DNA of 64,000 nucleotides from an uncultured Gemmataceae bacterium (GCA_937923405.1 CALDUY010000006.1:62001-126000); one strand, 5' to 3'. Numbered from the stretch's first letter, positions 43,195 through 53,146 are shown. The notes: generated from the sequence alone by a model not told the origin. Made by a program: numbers and translations.

Positions 43195-46100
43195 ATGCGG
43201 CAGATGCAGGTTTGTGCCCTGGGTCATCGCTGGGATCCGATCCGCGATCATCGGCCGAGTGAGTATGCGCGCTGGAACGTCTGCCCCGTCTGTGGTGGTT
43301 CGGTCGAGATGTTCTCGATGCGTGACACTAACGATGGTTCCAACAGCACGCCGTCCGCCGATGCTCCTGCCGAAGCCCCGCCAGCGACGCCGACCGACCC
43401 CGGACTACCAGGATACGAGATCCTTAGCACGATCGGCTACGGCGGCATGGGTGTGGTGTATCGAGCGCGACAGCTGGAGCCTCGCCGCATTGTCGCCGTC
43501 AAGATGCTCTCCGCCGGCATCCGCGCTCGGCCCAATGACCTGGCCCGGTTCCATCGCGAAATCGAAGCCGCTTCCAAACTCAATCATCCGCACATCGTGC
43601 AGGTGCTGGAGGTCGGCGAACACGGTGGCGTTCCCTACGTCACGATGGAGTATATGGATCGCGGCAGTCTGCAGGACGCCATCGCCGGCAACCCAATTCC
43701 GCCACGCCGCGCCGCGGGACTTGTCGAACTGGTCGCTCGCGCTGTGCAGTTTGCCCACGACAATGGCATCATCCATCGTGACTTGAAACCGGGCAACGTC
43801 CTGCTGACCGTGCCGCCGGAGACGATGGATCGCTCCACACCGGGCTACTCGACGATGATGCTGCTGGGCATGCCCAAGGTGGCGGACTTCGGCCTGGCCA
43901 AGCGGGTCGATGACGAAGGGGCACAAACCCGCACCGGCGCGATCATGGGTACGCCCTGCTACATGGCTCCTGAGCAGGCGATGGGCAAGACCCGCACCGT
44001 GGATGCTCGCGCCGACGTCTACGCCCTGGGGGCGATCCTCTACGAATGTCTAACCGGCCAACCGCCGTTCCAGGCGACGACACCGTTGGAGGTGCTGGAT
44101 CTGGTTCGCTCACAAGATCCCGACCGTCCCTCGAACATCCAACCGGGGATTCCCAAAAATCTAGAAATTATCTGTCTGAAATGTCTGGAAAAGCAGCCAG
44201 AAAATCGCTATGCCTCGGCTCAAGAGCTGGCCGACGACCTGCGCCGCTTCCTCAATGATGAGTCGATCATCGCTCGTCCGTCGCCGCGTTGGAAACGCTC
44301 CGTGCGTTGGCTGCGCAAGCACGCCATGCTCGCGGTGGTGACGCTGCTAGCGATGACCACACTGGGACTGGCCGCCTCTCTGATGAGTTTGTGGTACAAA
44401 AAACCACCCAGCGAGACGGTCGAATACTACACCAACATCGTCAAGGTGCATGGCGTGCCGCGTGGCGTTGGTCGGTTGACCGTCGATCAGGTCAAGCAGC
44501 GCTCGTTGGCTTTCCGTCTCTATTCCGTCGATGGGCAGGTCACCAAGGTCGAAGCGGTCGATCGGCACGGGCGACTCAGTCCTCGACATGGCATTGTCAC
44601 GCATCTGTCGCCGTTCGAGTCGGGCCTGTTCGCCATCAACTCGTTCCTGAACGTTGTGGAAACGCCGCTGCGGTCGCGTTCGCCGGGCAGCATTCCCTTC
44701 GACGGTCCCGGTCGGACGGCGGTCTGGTGGGAATATCAGCGCGACGATCGAGGCAATCTGACCAAGGAGATCGCCCACGATGTCATGGGCCGCGTCGTCT
44801 GGACCTTCCAGCTGACCAGCAACGACAGCTGGCACTACACCGACGAGCGCGGCATGATTCTGACGCGGGCTGGATCGGGAGCCTCCTACGTCAAGCTCTT
44901 CTACACCGACGAGGGCTGGGAAAAGGAAGTCCGTTTCCTGGGCCGCACTGGCAACCCCCGGCCTGACTTTACTGGCATCTTCGGACGACGCTACGAGCAT
45001 GACGCCAATGGCCTGGTCACCAAAGTGTTGTTCCTTGGACCGCGCGGCCAGTTAGTGCCACATCCCCTAGGCTACGCCCAAATCGCACGCACCTGGGACG
45101 CCAGCGGGCTGTTGCTGGAAGAAAAGTATCTCGACCTGCGCGGCAAGCCAGCTCGCGGCTTCTTTGGGCGGGGCACTCTGATCCGCTGGACCTACGATGA
45201 ACATGGCCGACCTACCTCCCAGGTGTCGTATGATCTCAACGGCAATCCGATGTCTGGCTCTATGCGCTTCACCTATGACAGCGCGGGCCGACTCATCGTC
45301 CGCGAGATGACCCATCCTGCTCCGACTCCAGCCGGCGAGCGTCCTCGCGCCGTTCGCACCATTTTCGACTACGCCGATGACAACTGCTTCCGCATCAGCT
45401 ACTTTGATGCCGAGGGCAAACCCGCGCCAGGTAGTTACGGTGCGGTTCGTCTGGGGCTGCACTGGGACGAGCAACGTCGAATTACCGGGATCGTCTTTCT
45501 CAACGAGAACGACCAGCCGACTCCTCCTCGTGCCAACGGTAGCGAGACCAGCATTGCCTTTGAATACAACGCCGCAGGGCAGATCATCTCTGAGGCGTTC
45601 TTCGCCGCCGATGGCAAGCCCACCGTCGATCGATTCGGGGTTGCACGCTACACTTACCGTTATGACGAACGGGGACAGATTCTCGAACTGATGCGCTCCG
45701 ATGTGCAGGGCCGGCTGGTACAGGTCGGTTCGCCTCCCTTCGCTCGCCGGACCTGGAAATACGACGAACAAGGGCAGCTGGAAGAGACGGCCACCTACGA
45801 CGCCGCGGGGCGCATTGTCGTCTTTGACGACACGATGACGGCGCGATCGCGGAACTGGGAGACACTGACCAGCCTCTTTGTCGATCCACGCCGTTACGCT
45901 GCGACCATGGAGTTCGCCGCTGGACGTCTACTCGTCGCTTTCGACGATCGCGGCAACCTGGTGCAGGCGCGATTGTTTGGTCCCGACGGCGAACCGATGG
46001 CCGATCGCCAGGGAATCGCCCTGGTTCAGGCGCGGTACGACGAGTTGGGCAACCTCGCCGAGCTGACCACCTACGACGAGCTGGGCAAGCTCAAGGCCAA

Positions 46101-46764
46101 CCCTAGCGGCATCGCACGCACCATCTGGGCCTACGACGCTCTGGGCAACATGACCGAAATCGCCACCTACGGACCGCGCGGCGAACTGCTGGCCGGCGAG
46201 TTCGGCGTGGCTCGTCAGACTCGCAAGTTTGACGCTCGTTACAACCTCATCGAAGAAGCGTTCTACGGGGCCGACGGAGAACTGACCAACGGTGTGGTCG
46301 GCTATGCTCGCGTCCAGTTTCAGTACAATGCCGAGGATCATCTCGTCCGGTCGACTTATTATGACGACAAAGACAATCCCGTCAAAACGCGAGTGGTCTG
46401 GCTCTACGGCTCGAATCGACTGGGAGCCACCCTCGGTATGGAACCGGCGGCGAAGCAACTAGAGGCAGGCGACGTCATTCTCAGCTACAACGGCGTGGAA
46501 CTACACTGTGCCCGCTTGTTCGATCAGCTGAAACGAGAAGAAGGACAAGAGGGATCCCCAAAAGAGGTAAAAATCCTTCGTAAAGGCGAGCCGCTCACTC
46601 TAAGCATCCCCGCGGGGGCATTGCGTGGCGACGACTTTTTCAGTCGGGAACGTGGCGGTGGGCCTCGCTCCCGCTTTGGACGTCTCTTCATCCCTGGTGC
46701 TCCCGAACCCGGTGCGTTTATCCAGACCCGCAGTGAGGCTGTGATCGACGACGACGAGGCTTGA
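43195..46764 (+). CDS. receptor-like Ser/Thr kinase with YD/RHS-like repeats and PDZ domain
   Basis: A 1189-residue Hanks-type kinase. Residues 5-35 contain a small Cys site (C7, C30, C33). The kinase domain (about 73-352) has GYGGMGVVYRA (81-91), Lys103 in AVKML, HRDLKPGN (194-201, Asp196), DFGLA (231-235) and APEQA, so it should be active; a 15-residue insert precedes DFG. A membrane helix spans 377-400. The extracytoplasmic part (about 410-1065) carries at least ten YD-type motifs (YDEHGRP, YDERGQI, YDEQGQL, YDELGNL, YDALGNM) like RHS/YD repeats, with DGKP and GVAR spacers. Residues about 1066-1145 resemble a PDZ domain (LGMEPAAKQLEAGDVILSYNGVEL). It probably senses envelope or extracellular ligands; the ligand and targets are unknown. 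Confidence 0.85.
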   Translation: MRQMQVCALGHRWDPIRDHRPSEYARWNVCPVCGGSVEMFSMRDTNDGSNSTPSADAPAEAPPATPTDPGLPGYEILSTIGYGGMGVVYRARQLEPRRIVAVKMLSAGIRARPNDLARFHREIEAASKLNHPHIVQVLEVGEHGGVPYVTMEYMDRGSLQDAIAGNPIPPRRAAGLVELVARAVQFAHDNGIIHRDLKPGNVLLTVPPETMDRSTPGYSTMMLLGMPKVADFGLAKRVDDEGAQTRTGAIMGTPCYMAPEQAMGKTRTVDARADVYALGAILYECLTGQPPFQATTPLEVLDLVRSQDPDRPSNIQPGIPKNLEIICLKCLEKQPENRYASAQELADDLRRFLNDESIIARPSPRWKRSVRWLRKHAMLAVVTLLAMTTLGLAASLMSLWYKKPPSETVEYYTNIVKVHGVPRGVGRLTVDQVKQRSLAFRLYSVDGQVTKVEAVDRHGRLSPRHGIVTHLSPFESGLFAINSFLNVVETPLRSRSPGSIPFDGPGRTAVWWEYQRDDRGNLTKEIAHDVMGRVVWTFQLTSNDSWHYTDERGMILTRAGSGASYVKLFYTDEGWEKEVRFLGRTGNPRPDFTGIFGRRYEHDANGLVTKVLFLGPRGQLVPHPLGYAQIARTWDASGLLLEEKYLDLRGKPARGFFGRGTLIRWTYDEHGRPTSQVSYDLNGNPMSGSMRFTYDSAGRLIVREMTHPAPTPAGERPRAVRTIFDYADDNCFRISYFDAEGKPAPGSYGAVRLGLHWDEQRRITGIVFLNENDQPTPPRANGSETSIAFEYNAAGQIISEAFFAADGKPTVDRFGVARYTYRYDERGQILELMRSDVQGRLVQVGSPPFARRTWKYDEQGQLEETATYDAAGRIVVFDDTMTARSRNWETLTSLFVDPRRYAATMEFAAGRLLVAFDDRGNLVQARLFGPDGEPMADRQGIALVQARYDELGNLAELTTYDELGKLKANPSGIARTIWAYDALGNMTEIATYGPRGELLAGEFGVARQTRKFDARYNLIEEAFYGADGELTNGVVGYARVQFQYNAEDHLVRSTYYDDKDNPVKTRVVWLYGSNRLGATLGMEPAAKQLEAGDVILSYNGVELHCARLFDQLKREEGQEGSPKEVKILRKGEPLTLSIPAGALRGDDFFSRERGGGPRSRFGRLFIPGAPEPGAFIQTRSEAVIDDDEA

Positions 46765-46831
46765 CGCAATCTCGGGATCTCGGCGACGAATTAGTGTTAA
46801 AAGCACTTTCTCTGTTTTCGGGAGCTACTCC

Positions 46832-47704
46832 ATGTTTGAACGAATCGCGCTTGGTTGGGAGTTGGCCAAGGCTAGTGCTAATGTCCTGTATCAGGACAAA
46901 AAGCTCATTCTGTTTCCGATCATTTCTGGTCTGCTGACCTTGGTGGTGCTGGTGTCCTTCTGGGCACCGCTAATCGGCCTACAGGTCGCAGGCAAGATTG
47001 ATCTGCTGGACGAGCAGAATAATGCTCAGCCGCCGATCTGGTTCTGGGCCTTTCTGTTTGCCTTCTACTTCTGCAGCTATTTCGTGATTATCTTCTGCAA
47101 TGCGGCGCTGATTAGTAGTGCCCTGATGCGGTTCAACGGCGAATCGGCGACGCTGGGCGATGGCTTTGCTGCTGCCGCGTCTCGCCTTCCGCAGATTTTC
47201 GCCTGGGCGCTGGTGTCGGCCACGGTTGGTTTGATTCTCCGGGCCATTGAGAATGCCCACGAGAAGGCCGGCCGGATCATCAGCGCCCTGCTGGGGACGG
47301 CCTGGACGGTTCTGACCTTCTTTGTCGTGCCGGTCCTGGTCGTCGAGAAGACAGGCCCGTTTGAGGCGATTAGCCGCTCGATGGCGATTCTCCGTAAAAC
47401 TTGGGGCGAAGGACTGGTCGGCAAGTTCGGGCTGGGCTTGTTTAAGTTCGTGCTGATCCTGCCGGCAATTCTGCTGCTGGTGGGCGGCGGAGCCTTGCTG
47501 GCCCAGGGCGGCCAGCTCGTCCCCTTGGGAGCCGTGCTGCTCGGCGTCGGCATCCTCTGGCTGCTGCTCACCTCTGCCATCGGAGCGGCCCTAGACACGA
47601 TCTTCCTGGCAGCGCTGTATCAGTACGCCGCCTTCGACCAGGTGCCAGCTGGCTTCAACCGTGACACCTTGGCCAACGCCTTCACGCACAAGAAATCCGC
47701 CTGA
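46832..47704 (+). CDS. DUF6159 family membrane protein
   Basis: A 290-residue integral membrane protein of the DUF6159 family, which has no established function. It opens with MFERIALGWELAKASANVLYQDKKLILFPIISG, a typical family start, and has about six hydrophobic segments (for example LTLVVLVSFWAPLIGLQV, FWAFLFAFYFCSYFVIIF, AWTVLTFFVVPVLVV). GGGAG seven bases upstream supports the ATG. It lies 67 bases after the receptor kinase gene and may be transcribed with it, and a strong terminator follows its stop. Confidence 0.85.
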   Translation: MFERIALGWELAKASANVLYQDKKLILFPIISGLLTLVVLVSFWAPLIGLQVAGKIDLLDEQNNAQPPIWFWAFLFAFYFCSYFVIIFCNAALISSALMRFNGESATLGDGFAAAASRLPQIFAWALVSATVGLILRAIENAHEKAGRIISALLGTAWTVLTFFVVPVLVVEKTGPFEAISRSMAILRKTWGEGLVGKFGLGLFKFVLILPAILLLVGGGALLAQGGQLVPLGAVLLGVGILWLLLTSAIGAALDTIFLAALYQYAAFDQVPAGFNRDTLANAFTHKKSA

Positions 47705-48263
47705 GCCGTTGTTGCACGCTTCTTGGTGATCGAGGACGGACAACTGTCCGTCCTTGATTTTGCTAGCGCCTGTAAACAGAGTTCATCTCCGAGTGTAAAT
47801 CATCGGAAACAGCGACTGATCGCTTTTGGCACACGATTCACTTCGCTGAGGTCATGCAACTGATTTCTTCTGCATCAGTTAGCACTTCAGCTTTGAAAAT
47901 AGTCGAAAGCAAGCAAAGTCGGCTCAGGATTTGCCTGTGTAAATCAGTAGCGGTAGACAGCCGCTCGTTCGCGTTCTATGTTTAGATAGATTTTTCACAG
48001 GATGTGAGAGCGAGGTAATCGTAGTGGCGAGATTTTATCCTCTGAAGTCTCGCTTCGTTCCGTGTCAGTGATTTCGACCGTTCTCCCCATCGTTTCCTCT
48101 GGCTTTGGCCTCGACTTTGGGAGATTCGTTGTGCCAGTCGGAACCTGGTACAATGCAGTAATGCGCGTCGAACGGCTTGGAGTTGTGTCCGACTTTCGCT
48201 AGGACTGGCGATGACACCAGTACACGGTCGGTTTTTTTGGCGCACCGTAGTGCGGGATCCTTC
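47705..48263. other. long intergenic region upstream of exosortase locus
   Basis: This 559-base gap begins with a terminator at 47733-47762. A small hairpin AACTGAT/ATCAGTT lies at 47858-47880. A TACAAT hexamer (near 48150) could be a -10 box for the exopolysaccharide locus, but no -35 partner at proper spacing was found. No protein with a start signal is visible before 48264. Confidence 0.5.
47733..47762 (+). terminator. rho-independent terminator after DUF6159 gene
   Basis: A perfect 10-bp stem AGGACGGACA/TGTCCGTCCT (47733-47742 and 47745-47754) with minimal loop is followed by TGATTTTG. It lies 28 bases after the DUF6159 stop. Confidence 0.75.
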
Positions 48264-49289
48264 ATGGGAAGCAGCCAACACACAGCGATTCTTCCCACAA
48301 CCACCAGCCATCGAGTCATGGCTGGACTGGTTGGGCTGATGGTGCTGGCGATCTTCTGGTCCTACTGGCCGACCTTCGAGCAAATGGTACGGCGGTGGAA
48401 TCAGGATCCGCAATACACGCATGGCTACGTCGTACCGGTGTTCGCTGCTGTTGTCTTGTGGTCGCGCCGGGAGAGTTTCCCCTGGGAGGCGATCGGTTCG
48501 TCCTGGTGGGGATTGCCGCTGTTGCTGCTGGGAGCCGCCTTTCGCTTGATTGGTACCTGGTTTTCCTTTGACTGGCTAGAGGCCGGCTCGCTGCTGCCCT
48601 CGCTAGCGGGAGTGATCCTGCTCCTCGCCGGACCAGCTGTGCTGCGGTGGAGTTGGCCTGCCGCCGTGTTCCTCCTGTTTGTCCTGCCCTGGCCCTGGCA
48701 GTTCGATCAACTGCTCACCGGACCGCTGCGCCGAGTCGCCACGGTGTGCGGCACTTACGCTTTGCAGACGCTGGGTGTGCCGGCCCTGGCTCGGGGCAAC
48801 GTGATTGTCATCAACGAACTGGAAGTCGGTGTGGTCGAGGCCTGTAGCGGCCTGGGCATGCTGATGACCTTTTTTGCCCTGTCGACCGCAGTAGCCTTTC
48901 TCATTCCTCGGTCGCATTTCGACAAGCTAATCATCTTTCTGTCGGCGGTGCCGATCGGCATTCTCATGAATGTGGTGCGCGTCACCGTGACAGTGTTTTT
49001 GTTCCAGCTCGTCAGTGCCGACGTGGCCAAGGTTGTGTTCCATGACGTGGCCGGTTGGATCATGATGCCAATGGCCCTGGGCGTGATGTGGCTGGAGTTG
49101 CGCTGGCTGGATCGCTTGTGGCTGCCGGCGGAACCATCGTGTCCGGTGCCGATCGCTGTGACGACAAGCTCTGAGCCGGTTGCGAAACCGGCCAAAATAG
49201 TGGCGCGGCCCATCTCCGCGCCAGAATCCTTCTCCCGTCCCGAGGAGGCGGGTTGCGTCCTCCAGGAGACTCGCGATGCTGCCCCCTGA
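48264..49289 (+). CDS. exosortase
   Basis: A 341-residue polytopic membrane transpeptidase of the exosortase/EpsH family. The catalytic Cys is in VVEACSGLGML (Cys194), the Arg in NVVRVTVT (Arg239) and the His in VVFHDVAGW (His260), giving the complete Cys-Arg-His triad in periplasm-facing helices. About eight membrane segments are visible and a hydrophilic C-terminal tail follows. Exosortases cleave and re-anchor PEP-CTERM-type sorting signals and are usually linked to exopolysaccharide genes, as here: the next genes are a Wzz/BY-kinase (overlapping by 14 bases), EpsI and a sugar transferase. No PEP-CTERM target is seen in this window. The start at 48264 follows GGGATC. Confidence 0.92.
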   Translation: MGSSQHTAILPTTTSHRVMAGLVGLMVLAIFWSYWPTFEQMVRRWNQDPQYTHGYVVPVFAAVVLWSRRESFPWEAIGSSWWGLPLLLLGAAFRLIGTWFSFDWLEAGSLLPSLAGVILLLAGPAVLRWSWPAAVFLLFVLPWPWQFDQLLTGPLRRVATVCGTYALQTLGVPALARGNVIVINELEVGVVEACSGLGMLMTFFALSTAVAFLIPRSHFDKLIIFLSAVPIGILMNVVRVTVTVFLFQLVSADVAKVVFHDVAGWIMMPMALGVMWLELRWLDRLWLPAEPSCPVPIAVTTSSEPVAKPAKIVARPISAPESFSRPEEAGCVLQETRDAAP

Positions 49290-51561
49290 TCAGCCCAAGT
49301 ATCTGCCGCCGAAGAAGTTTTCCGACACTACGCCGGATCACGCCGTGCCGCCGCCTTCCGTCGCGGCCAATTACGCCGAGCCTGCCTCGATGGGTGGCGA
49401 ACAGCCCGTCGCCTTGTCATCGGCCCCGAGCCTGACAACCCTTCTGCATGCTTTTCGTCGCGCTTGGAAGCTAGCGATTCCGCTGGCCTTGCTCGCTGGA
49501 GTCGCTGCCGCTGCTGCTGCCTGGATGCTGGTGCCGCCGCAGTACACCGCTTCGGTCGTCTTTCGCATTCTCAGCCGCCCTACTTCCGGCATGGCCGAGG
49601 ACGAAGGCGCGTTCGTCAACGTACAGCGTGCCCAGGTGGCCCTGATGAAAAGCTACGAGGTGATGAGCGAGACGATCGAGAAATCGCGCGTTGCCGAATT
49701 GTACGGCGTCGAAATTTCGCCAGGCCAACTGGCCAAGAAGTTGGTGACGGCCTTCAACGAGGGGCCGGAGATCATGCAGGTGACGATGCAGTCGGACAAT
49801 CCCGAGGCTGCTGCTGCCTTGCTCAACGCGTTGAGCGAGGTCTATCCCAGCAAGGTCAACCTCGCCGAGGAAGCCCGCATCCGGGCCCGCATCGCTCAGC
49901 TGCGTAAAAAGCTGCAACTCGAACCTGCCGGCAGTGAACTCGGTCGCGCTCCAACTCTGGCAGAGCAGCTGCGGGACAAACGCTTCGAAGCGGCACTTGC
50001 CGAGAAAAAGGCCGGCCTAGACGATGCCGCCACGATCCAATCCAAAGCCGCCGCCGCTCAAGCCGCCTTGGCTGCCGCTCAGTCAGCGTTGAGCAAGCTT
50101 GCTGTCGATCGGGCCGGTTACGAAACCGAGGCGCTGTCCAAAGAAGAGCGGGCCAAGAATCCCGTTGCTCCGGTCATCTCGGATGTCGAGGCCGAGGAAT
50201 CGCTGCGTACCGATCAGAAATACATCGACCTGACGCGGCAAATCGCCGCCGTTCAGTCGGAAATCGACCGCATCCGACTGACGGCCTCGGATCGGTTGAA
50301 GCCGAAGCTACTTCGCGAGCCGCGCGAGAAACTGGAGACGCTGAATCGCTCATTGGCTCGCATGATCGACGCGGCCAAGAAGAAATTAGCAGCCAAGGCG
50401 ATGGCCCTGCAACAACAGATGCTCTTGCAGGAAGCGGCGAATCTGCGCGACAAAGTCGAGCAGGCTAAACGACAAGAGATCACTCTCCAGGCCGAGATTG
50501 CCCGCCATCACAAGGAAGTCGAGGAGTATCGACTGGGCGGCCCCAAGGCTCCGCCGGAGGTCGAGGCCCTCCGCGATCAGGTCAAGCAGTTGGAACGTGA
50601 GATGGTCCGCGTCGGCGAGGAGCTAGCGAGTCTCGAAGGATCGCTGCCGTTGACTCCGCGCGTCACCAAGCATGCCGACGTCTTCGTTCCCAACGAAAAG
50701 GAATACTCGCGGCCTCTCAAGTTCGCTCTGGCGGGCGGGGTGGTAGCCTTCGGTATGGTTTTGGTGGGACTATGCCTGTTGGAAACTCGCGGACGTCGGG
50801 TCTACGCTGCCGACGATGTGCTGCAGGGGCTGGGGATGCGAGTAGTCGGCACCTTGCCCAAGCTGCCGCCCGCGGCGCGGACCAAGTCGGCTCAGGCGCA
50901 AGCTCTGGGCGGTCTCGACAGCCAGTATGGCATGACCGAAGCGATCGACGCCATCCGCACTGTGCTGTTGCACGCTCCGCGTGTCGATGGGGCCCGAGTG
51001 GTCATGATCACCAGCGCTATCGGTGGTGAGGGTAAGACCACTTTGGCCAGTCATCTGGCCGCCAGCCTGGCCCGCGCCTGGCGCAAGACGCTGCTCATCG
51101 ATGGCGACCTGCGCAATCCCATGCAGCATCTGCAGTTCGATCAGATGCTCGAACCAGGGCTGTGCGAGGCGTTGCGCGGCGAGGTGGAAATCGATGATGC
51201 CATCCGTCCGACCCTGACGAGCCGCCTGTGGATCATGCCCGCGGGTCGACTCGATGCTCACGCGCTGCAGTCGCTGGCTCAGGAATCGGTGCATAGCATG
51301 TTCGAGCGGCTGAAGGAGCATTATGACTTCATCGTCCTCGATACGTCGCCGGTTTTGCCCGTGCCCGACGCCTTGTTGTTCGGCAAGCAGGCCGACGTCG
51401 TGCTGTTGTCGGTGATGAAGGATCACAGCCGATTGCCGGCGGTCTACCAGGCCCAGCAGCGGCTAGACAACCTCGGGATTCGTGTTCTAGGAGGGGTGGT
51501 GATTGGTGAAAAGACCGAAGCCTATGGCCATGCCCTGACCTACCCGCGTTCGCGCAGTTAA
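49276..51561 (+). CDS. polysaccharide chain-length determinant / BY-kinase (Wzz-CpsD fusion)
   Basis: A 761-residue fusion that controls exopolysaccharide chain length and export. The Wzz/GumC part has membrane segments near 65-84 and 483-502 enclosing a long periplasmic coiled coil (about 190-460, with EKLETLNRSLARMID and LREEA-type heptads). The C-terminal cytoplasmic ATPase (about 565-761) has Walker A GGEGKTT (583-589), Walker A' LLIDGDLRNP and Walker B FIVLDTSP, typical of bacterial tyrosine kinases. The C-terminal Tyr cluster is short (YGHALTY only), so autophosphorylation capacity may be limited. It overlaps the exosortase gene by 14 bases and has AGGAG seven bases before its ATG. Confidence 0.93.
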   Translation: MLPPDQPKYLPPKKFSDTTPDHAVPPPSVAANYAEPASMGGEQPVALSSAPSLTTLLHAFRRAWKLAIPLALLAGVAAAAAAWMLVPPQYTASVVFRILSRPTSGMAEDEGAFVNVQRAQVALMKSYEVMSETIEKSRVAELYGVEISPGQLAKKLVTAFNEGPEIMQVTMQSDNPEAAAALLNALSEVYPSKVNLAEEARIRARIAQLRKKLQLEPAGSELGRAPTLAEQLRDKRFEAALAEKKAGLDDAATIQSKAAAAQAALAAAQSALSKLAVDRAGYETEALSKEERAKNPVAPVISDVEAEESLRTDQKYIDLTRQIAAVQSEIDRIRLTASDRLKPKLLREPREKLETLNRSLARMIDAAKKKLAAKAMALQQQMLLQEAANLRDKVEQAKRQEITLQAEIARHHKEVEEYRLGGPKAPPEVEALRDQVKQLEREMVRVGEELASLEGSLPLTPRVTKHADVFVPNEKEYSRPLKFALAGGVVAFGMVLVGLCLLETRGRRVYAADDVLQGLGMRVVGTLPKLPPAARTKSAQAQALGGLDSQYGMTEAIDAIRTVLLHAPRVDGARVVMITSAIGGEGKTTLASHLAASLARAWRKTLLIDGDLRNPMQHLQFDQMLEPGLCEALRGEVEIDDAIRPTLTSRLWIMPAGRLDAHALQSLAQESVHSMFERLKEHYDFIVLDTSPVLPVPDALLFGKQADVVLLSVMKDHSRLPAVYQAQQRLDNLGIRVLGGVVIGEKTEAYGHALTYPRSRS

Positions 51562-51665
51562 TGTCCTACAGAAATATGGTTTGTCGATAACTCTTGTGGA
51601 GCCAATTTATTCCGACATCAGGAAGAAACGCGAACTATGTTGGAGTAGATGGTTTTGGAGAATCC

Positions 51666-52325
51666 ATGAGTCGAGTGCTGCCAGTTTTGATCGGAATTCT
51701 CGTGCTGGTCACGACGGGCCTGGTACATGGTTGGTGGACCGATCGTTGGCACCCCTCCAATGAGTTGCTCCAAGCCACTCAGCGGCTGAATCAGCTGCCC
51801 ACCCAGTTGGGCGACTGGAAGAGCGAGGAGCATCTCCAAGATCCCCAGGTATTGGAGATGGCCGGAGCCGTCGGCCACTACAGCCGAACTTTTGTTGACC
51901 CTCGCAGTGGCAGCCGTGTGCTGGTCATCCTGCTGGTCGGTAAGGCAGCGCGTATGGCGGTACATCGTCCGGAGCACTGTTACACCGCGGCGGGATACCG
52001 AATGACCGGCTCACCGATCCAGGTAAAGATCCAGCCAAACGGCCATGCTGTGTCCGAGTTCGACACCGCTCTGTTCACTCGGGACGACCCCGGTGGGCCG
52101 AACCAGATGCGCATCTTCTGGTCGTTTGGCAGTTCGCACGGTTGGAGCGTGCCCTCCAGCCCCAGGTGGAAGTTCGCCCAAGAGCGAGTTTTGTACAAGC
52201 TCTATGTACTCCGCAATGTTGCGGGAGATCCTGGTCCGATCATTCAAGACCCTTGCATTCAAGTGCTAGGAGAGTTGCTGCCGGCCTTTGAACGCACTCT
52301 ACCTGCGGAACCCAAAGAAGTGTGA
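51666..52325 (+). CDS. EpsI-like exosortase-associated protein (DUF3485)
   Basis: A 219-residue protein of the EpsI/DUF3485 family. An N-terminal membrane anchor (LPVLIGILVLVTTGLVHGWW) is followed by the family motif AVHRPEHCYTAAGYRM near residues 98-113 and a beta-rich domain. EpsI domains occur fused to or next to exosortases and are needed for exopolysaccharide production, perhaps as a cofactor of sorting. The ATG at 51666 follows GGAG at five bases. It lies 104 bases after the BY-kinase gene and 29 bases before the sugar transferase. Confidence 0.9.
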   Translation: MSRVLPVLIGILVLVTTGLVHGWWTDRWHPSNELLQATQRLNQLPTQLGDWKSEEHLQDPQVLEMAGAVGHYSRTFVDPRSGSRVLVILLVGKAARMAVHRPEHCYTAAGYRMTGSPIQVKIQPNGHAVSEFDTALFTRDDPGGPNQMRIFWSFGSSHGWSVPSSPRWKFAQERVLYKLYVLRNVAGDPGPIIQDPCIQVLGELLPAFERTLPAEPKEV

Positions 52326-52354
52326 CCATTCGTCCAGAATCGAGCAGGAGTGTC

Positions 52355-53146
52355 ATGTACGCTGAAACCCACACCGTTGTGCAGGAACCCTTGACCGCCA
52401 CGGATATGATTCACGTTCGCCCCTCTCGTTCTGGACAGGGTAACCTCAACCGTCCCGTCGCCATCACCGTCATCGTGCCAGTCACCTGGTACACCTCGTG
52501 CAAACGCCTCTTCGACCTGGTCGCTGCTGTGTGCTTGCTGATTCTGGCGGCTCCGATCATTGCCATTTGCGCCCTGCTGGTGAAACTGACCTCGCGCGGA
52601 CCCGCCTTTTACAGTCAGACGCGCGTCGGACTCGGCGGACGCCCCTTTACCATCTGGAAGCTGCGCTCGATGTACCACAACTGCGAGCAGTTTTCCGGAG
52701 TTGTATGGTCCAAAAAAGGCGATCCACGAGTCACCCCGATTGGCCGCTTCCTGCGTCGCAGCCATTTGGACGAACTGCCGCAACTGTGGAACATCCTCAT
52801 GGGCGACATGAGCCTGGTCGGACCGCGACCGGAGCGTCCCGAGTTTGTGCCGCAGCTGGAACATGCTCTGCCGCACTACCATGAACGCTTGCTGGTGCTG
52901 CCCGGCGTCACCGGATTGGCTCAGGTGCATCTCGGTCCCGACACCGACCTCGCTAGCGTGGAACGCAAACTGGCGATGGATCTGTACTACATCAAGACCC
53001 TCAGCTTCTGGAACGACGTGAAGATCGTGCTGGCCACAGCGGTTCACGTCCTTCGCCCCTACAAGGGCGGCAAGCTGTTCTTCTCGCTGACTCCGCAGCG
53101 TTGTGCCAAGGCCATCGGCATGCGCATCCGCGACACACACAGCTGA
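52355..53146 (+). CDS. undecaprenyl-phosphate sugar phosphotransferase
   Basis: A 263-residue bacterial sugar transferase that puts the first sugar-phosphate on the undecaprenyl carrier to start exopolysaccharide repeat assembly. The membrane re-entrant helix RLFDLVAAVCLLILAAPIIAI and the catalytic core PAFYSQTRVGLGGRPFTIWKLRSMY, GRFLRRSHLDELPQLWNILMGDMSLVGPRPERPEFV and YHERLLVLPGVTGLAQV are all present. It is the short form without the N-terminal multi-membrane region of WcaJ/WbaP. AGGAG four bases before the ATG decides the start; a GTG at 52322 overlapping the epsI stop is possible. Sugar specificity is unknown. Confidence 0.93.
   Translation: MYAETHTVVQEPLTATDMIHVRPSRSGQGNLNRPVAITVIVPVTWYTSCKRLFDLVAAVCLLILAAPIIAICALLVKLTSRGPAFYSQTRVGLGGRPFTIWKLRSMYHNCEQFSGVVWSKKGDPRVTPIGRFLRRSHLDELPQLWNILMGDMSLVGPRPERPEFVPQLEHALPHYHERLLVLPGVTGLAQVHLGPDTDLASVERKLAMDLYYIKTLSFWNDVKIVLATAVHVLRPYKGGKLFFSLTPQRCAKAIGMRIRDTHS

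Noticed and set aside
48140-48175. TACAAT as promoter of the exosortase locus
   Set aside because: No acceptable -35 box at 16-18 bases upstream; kept only as a remark.
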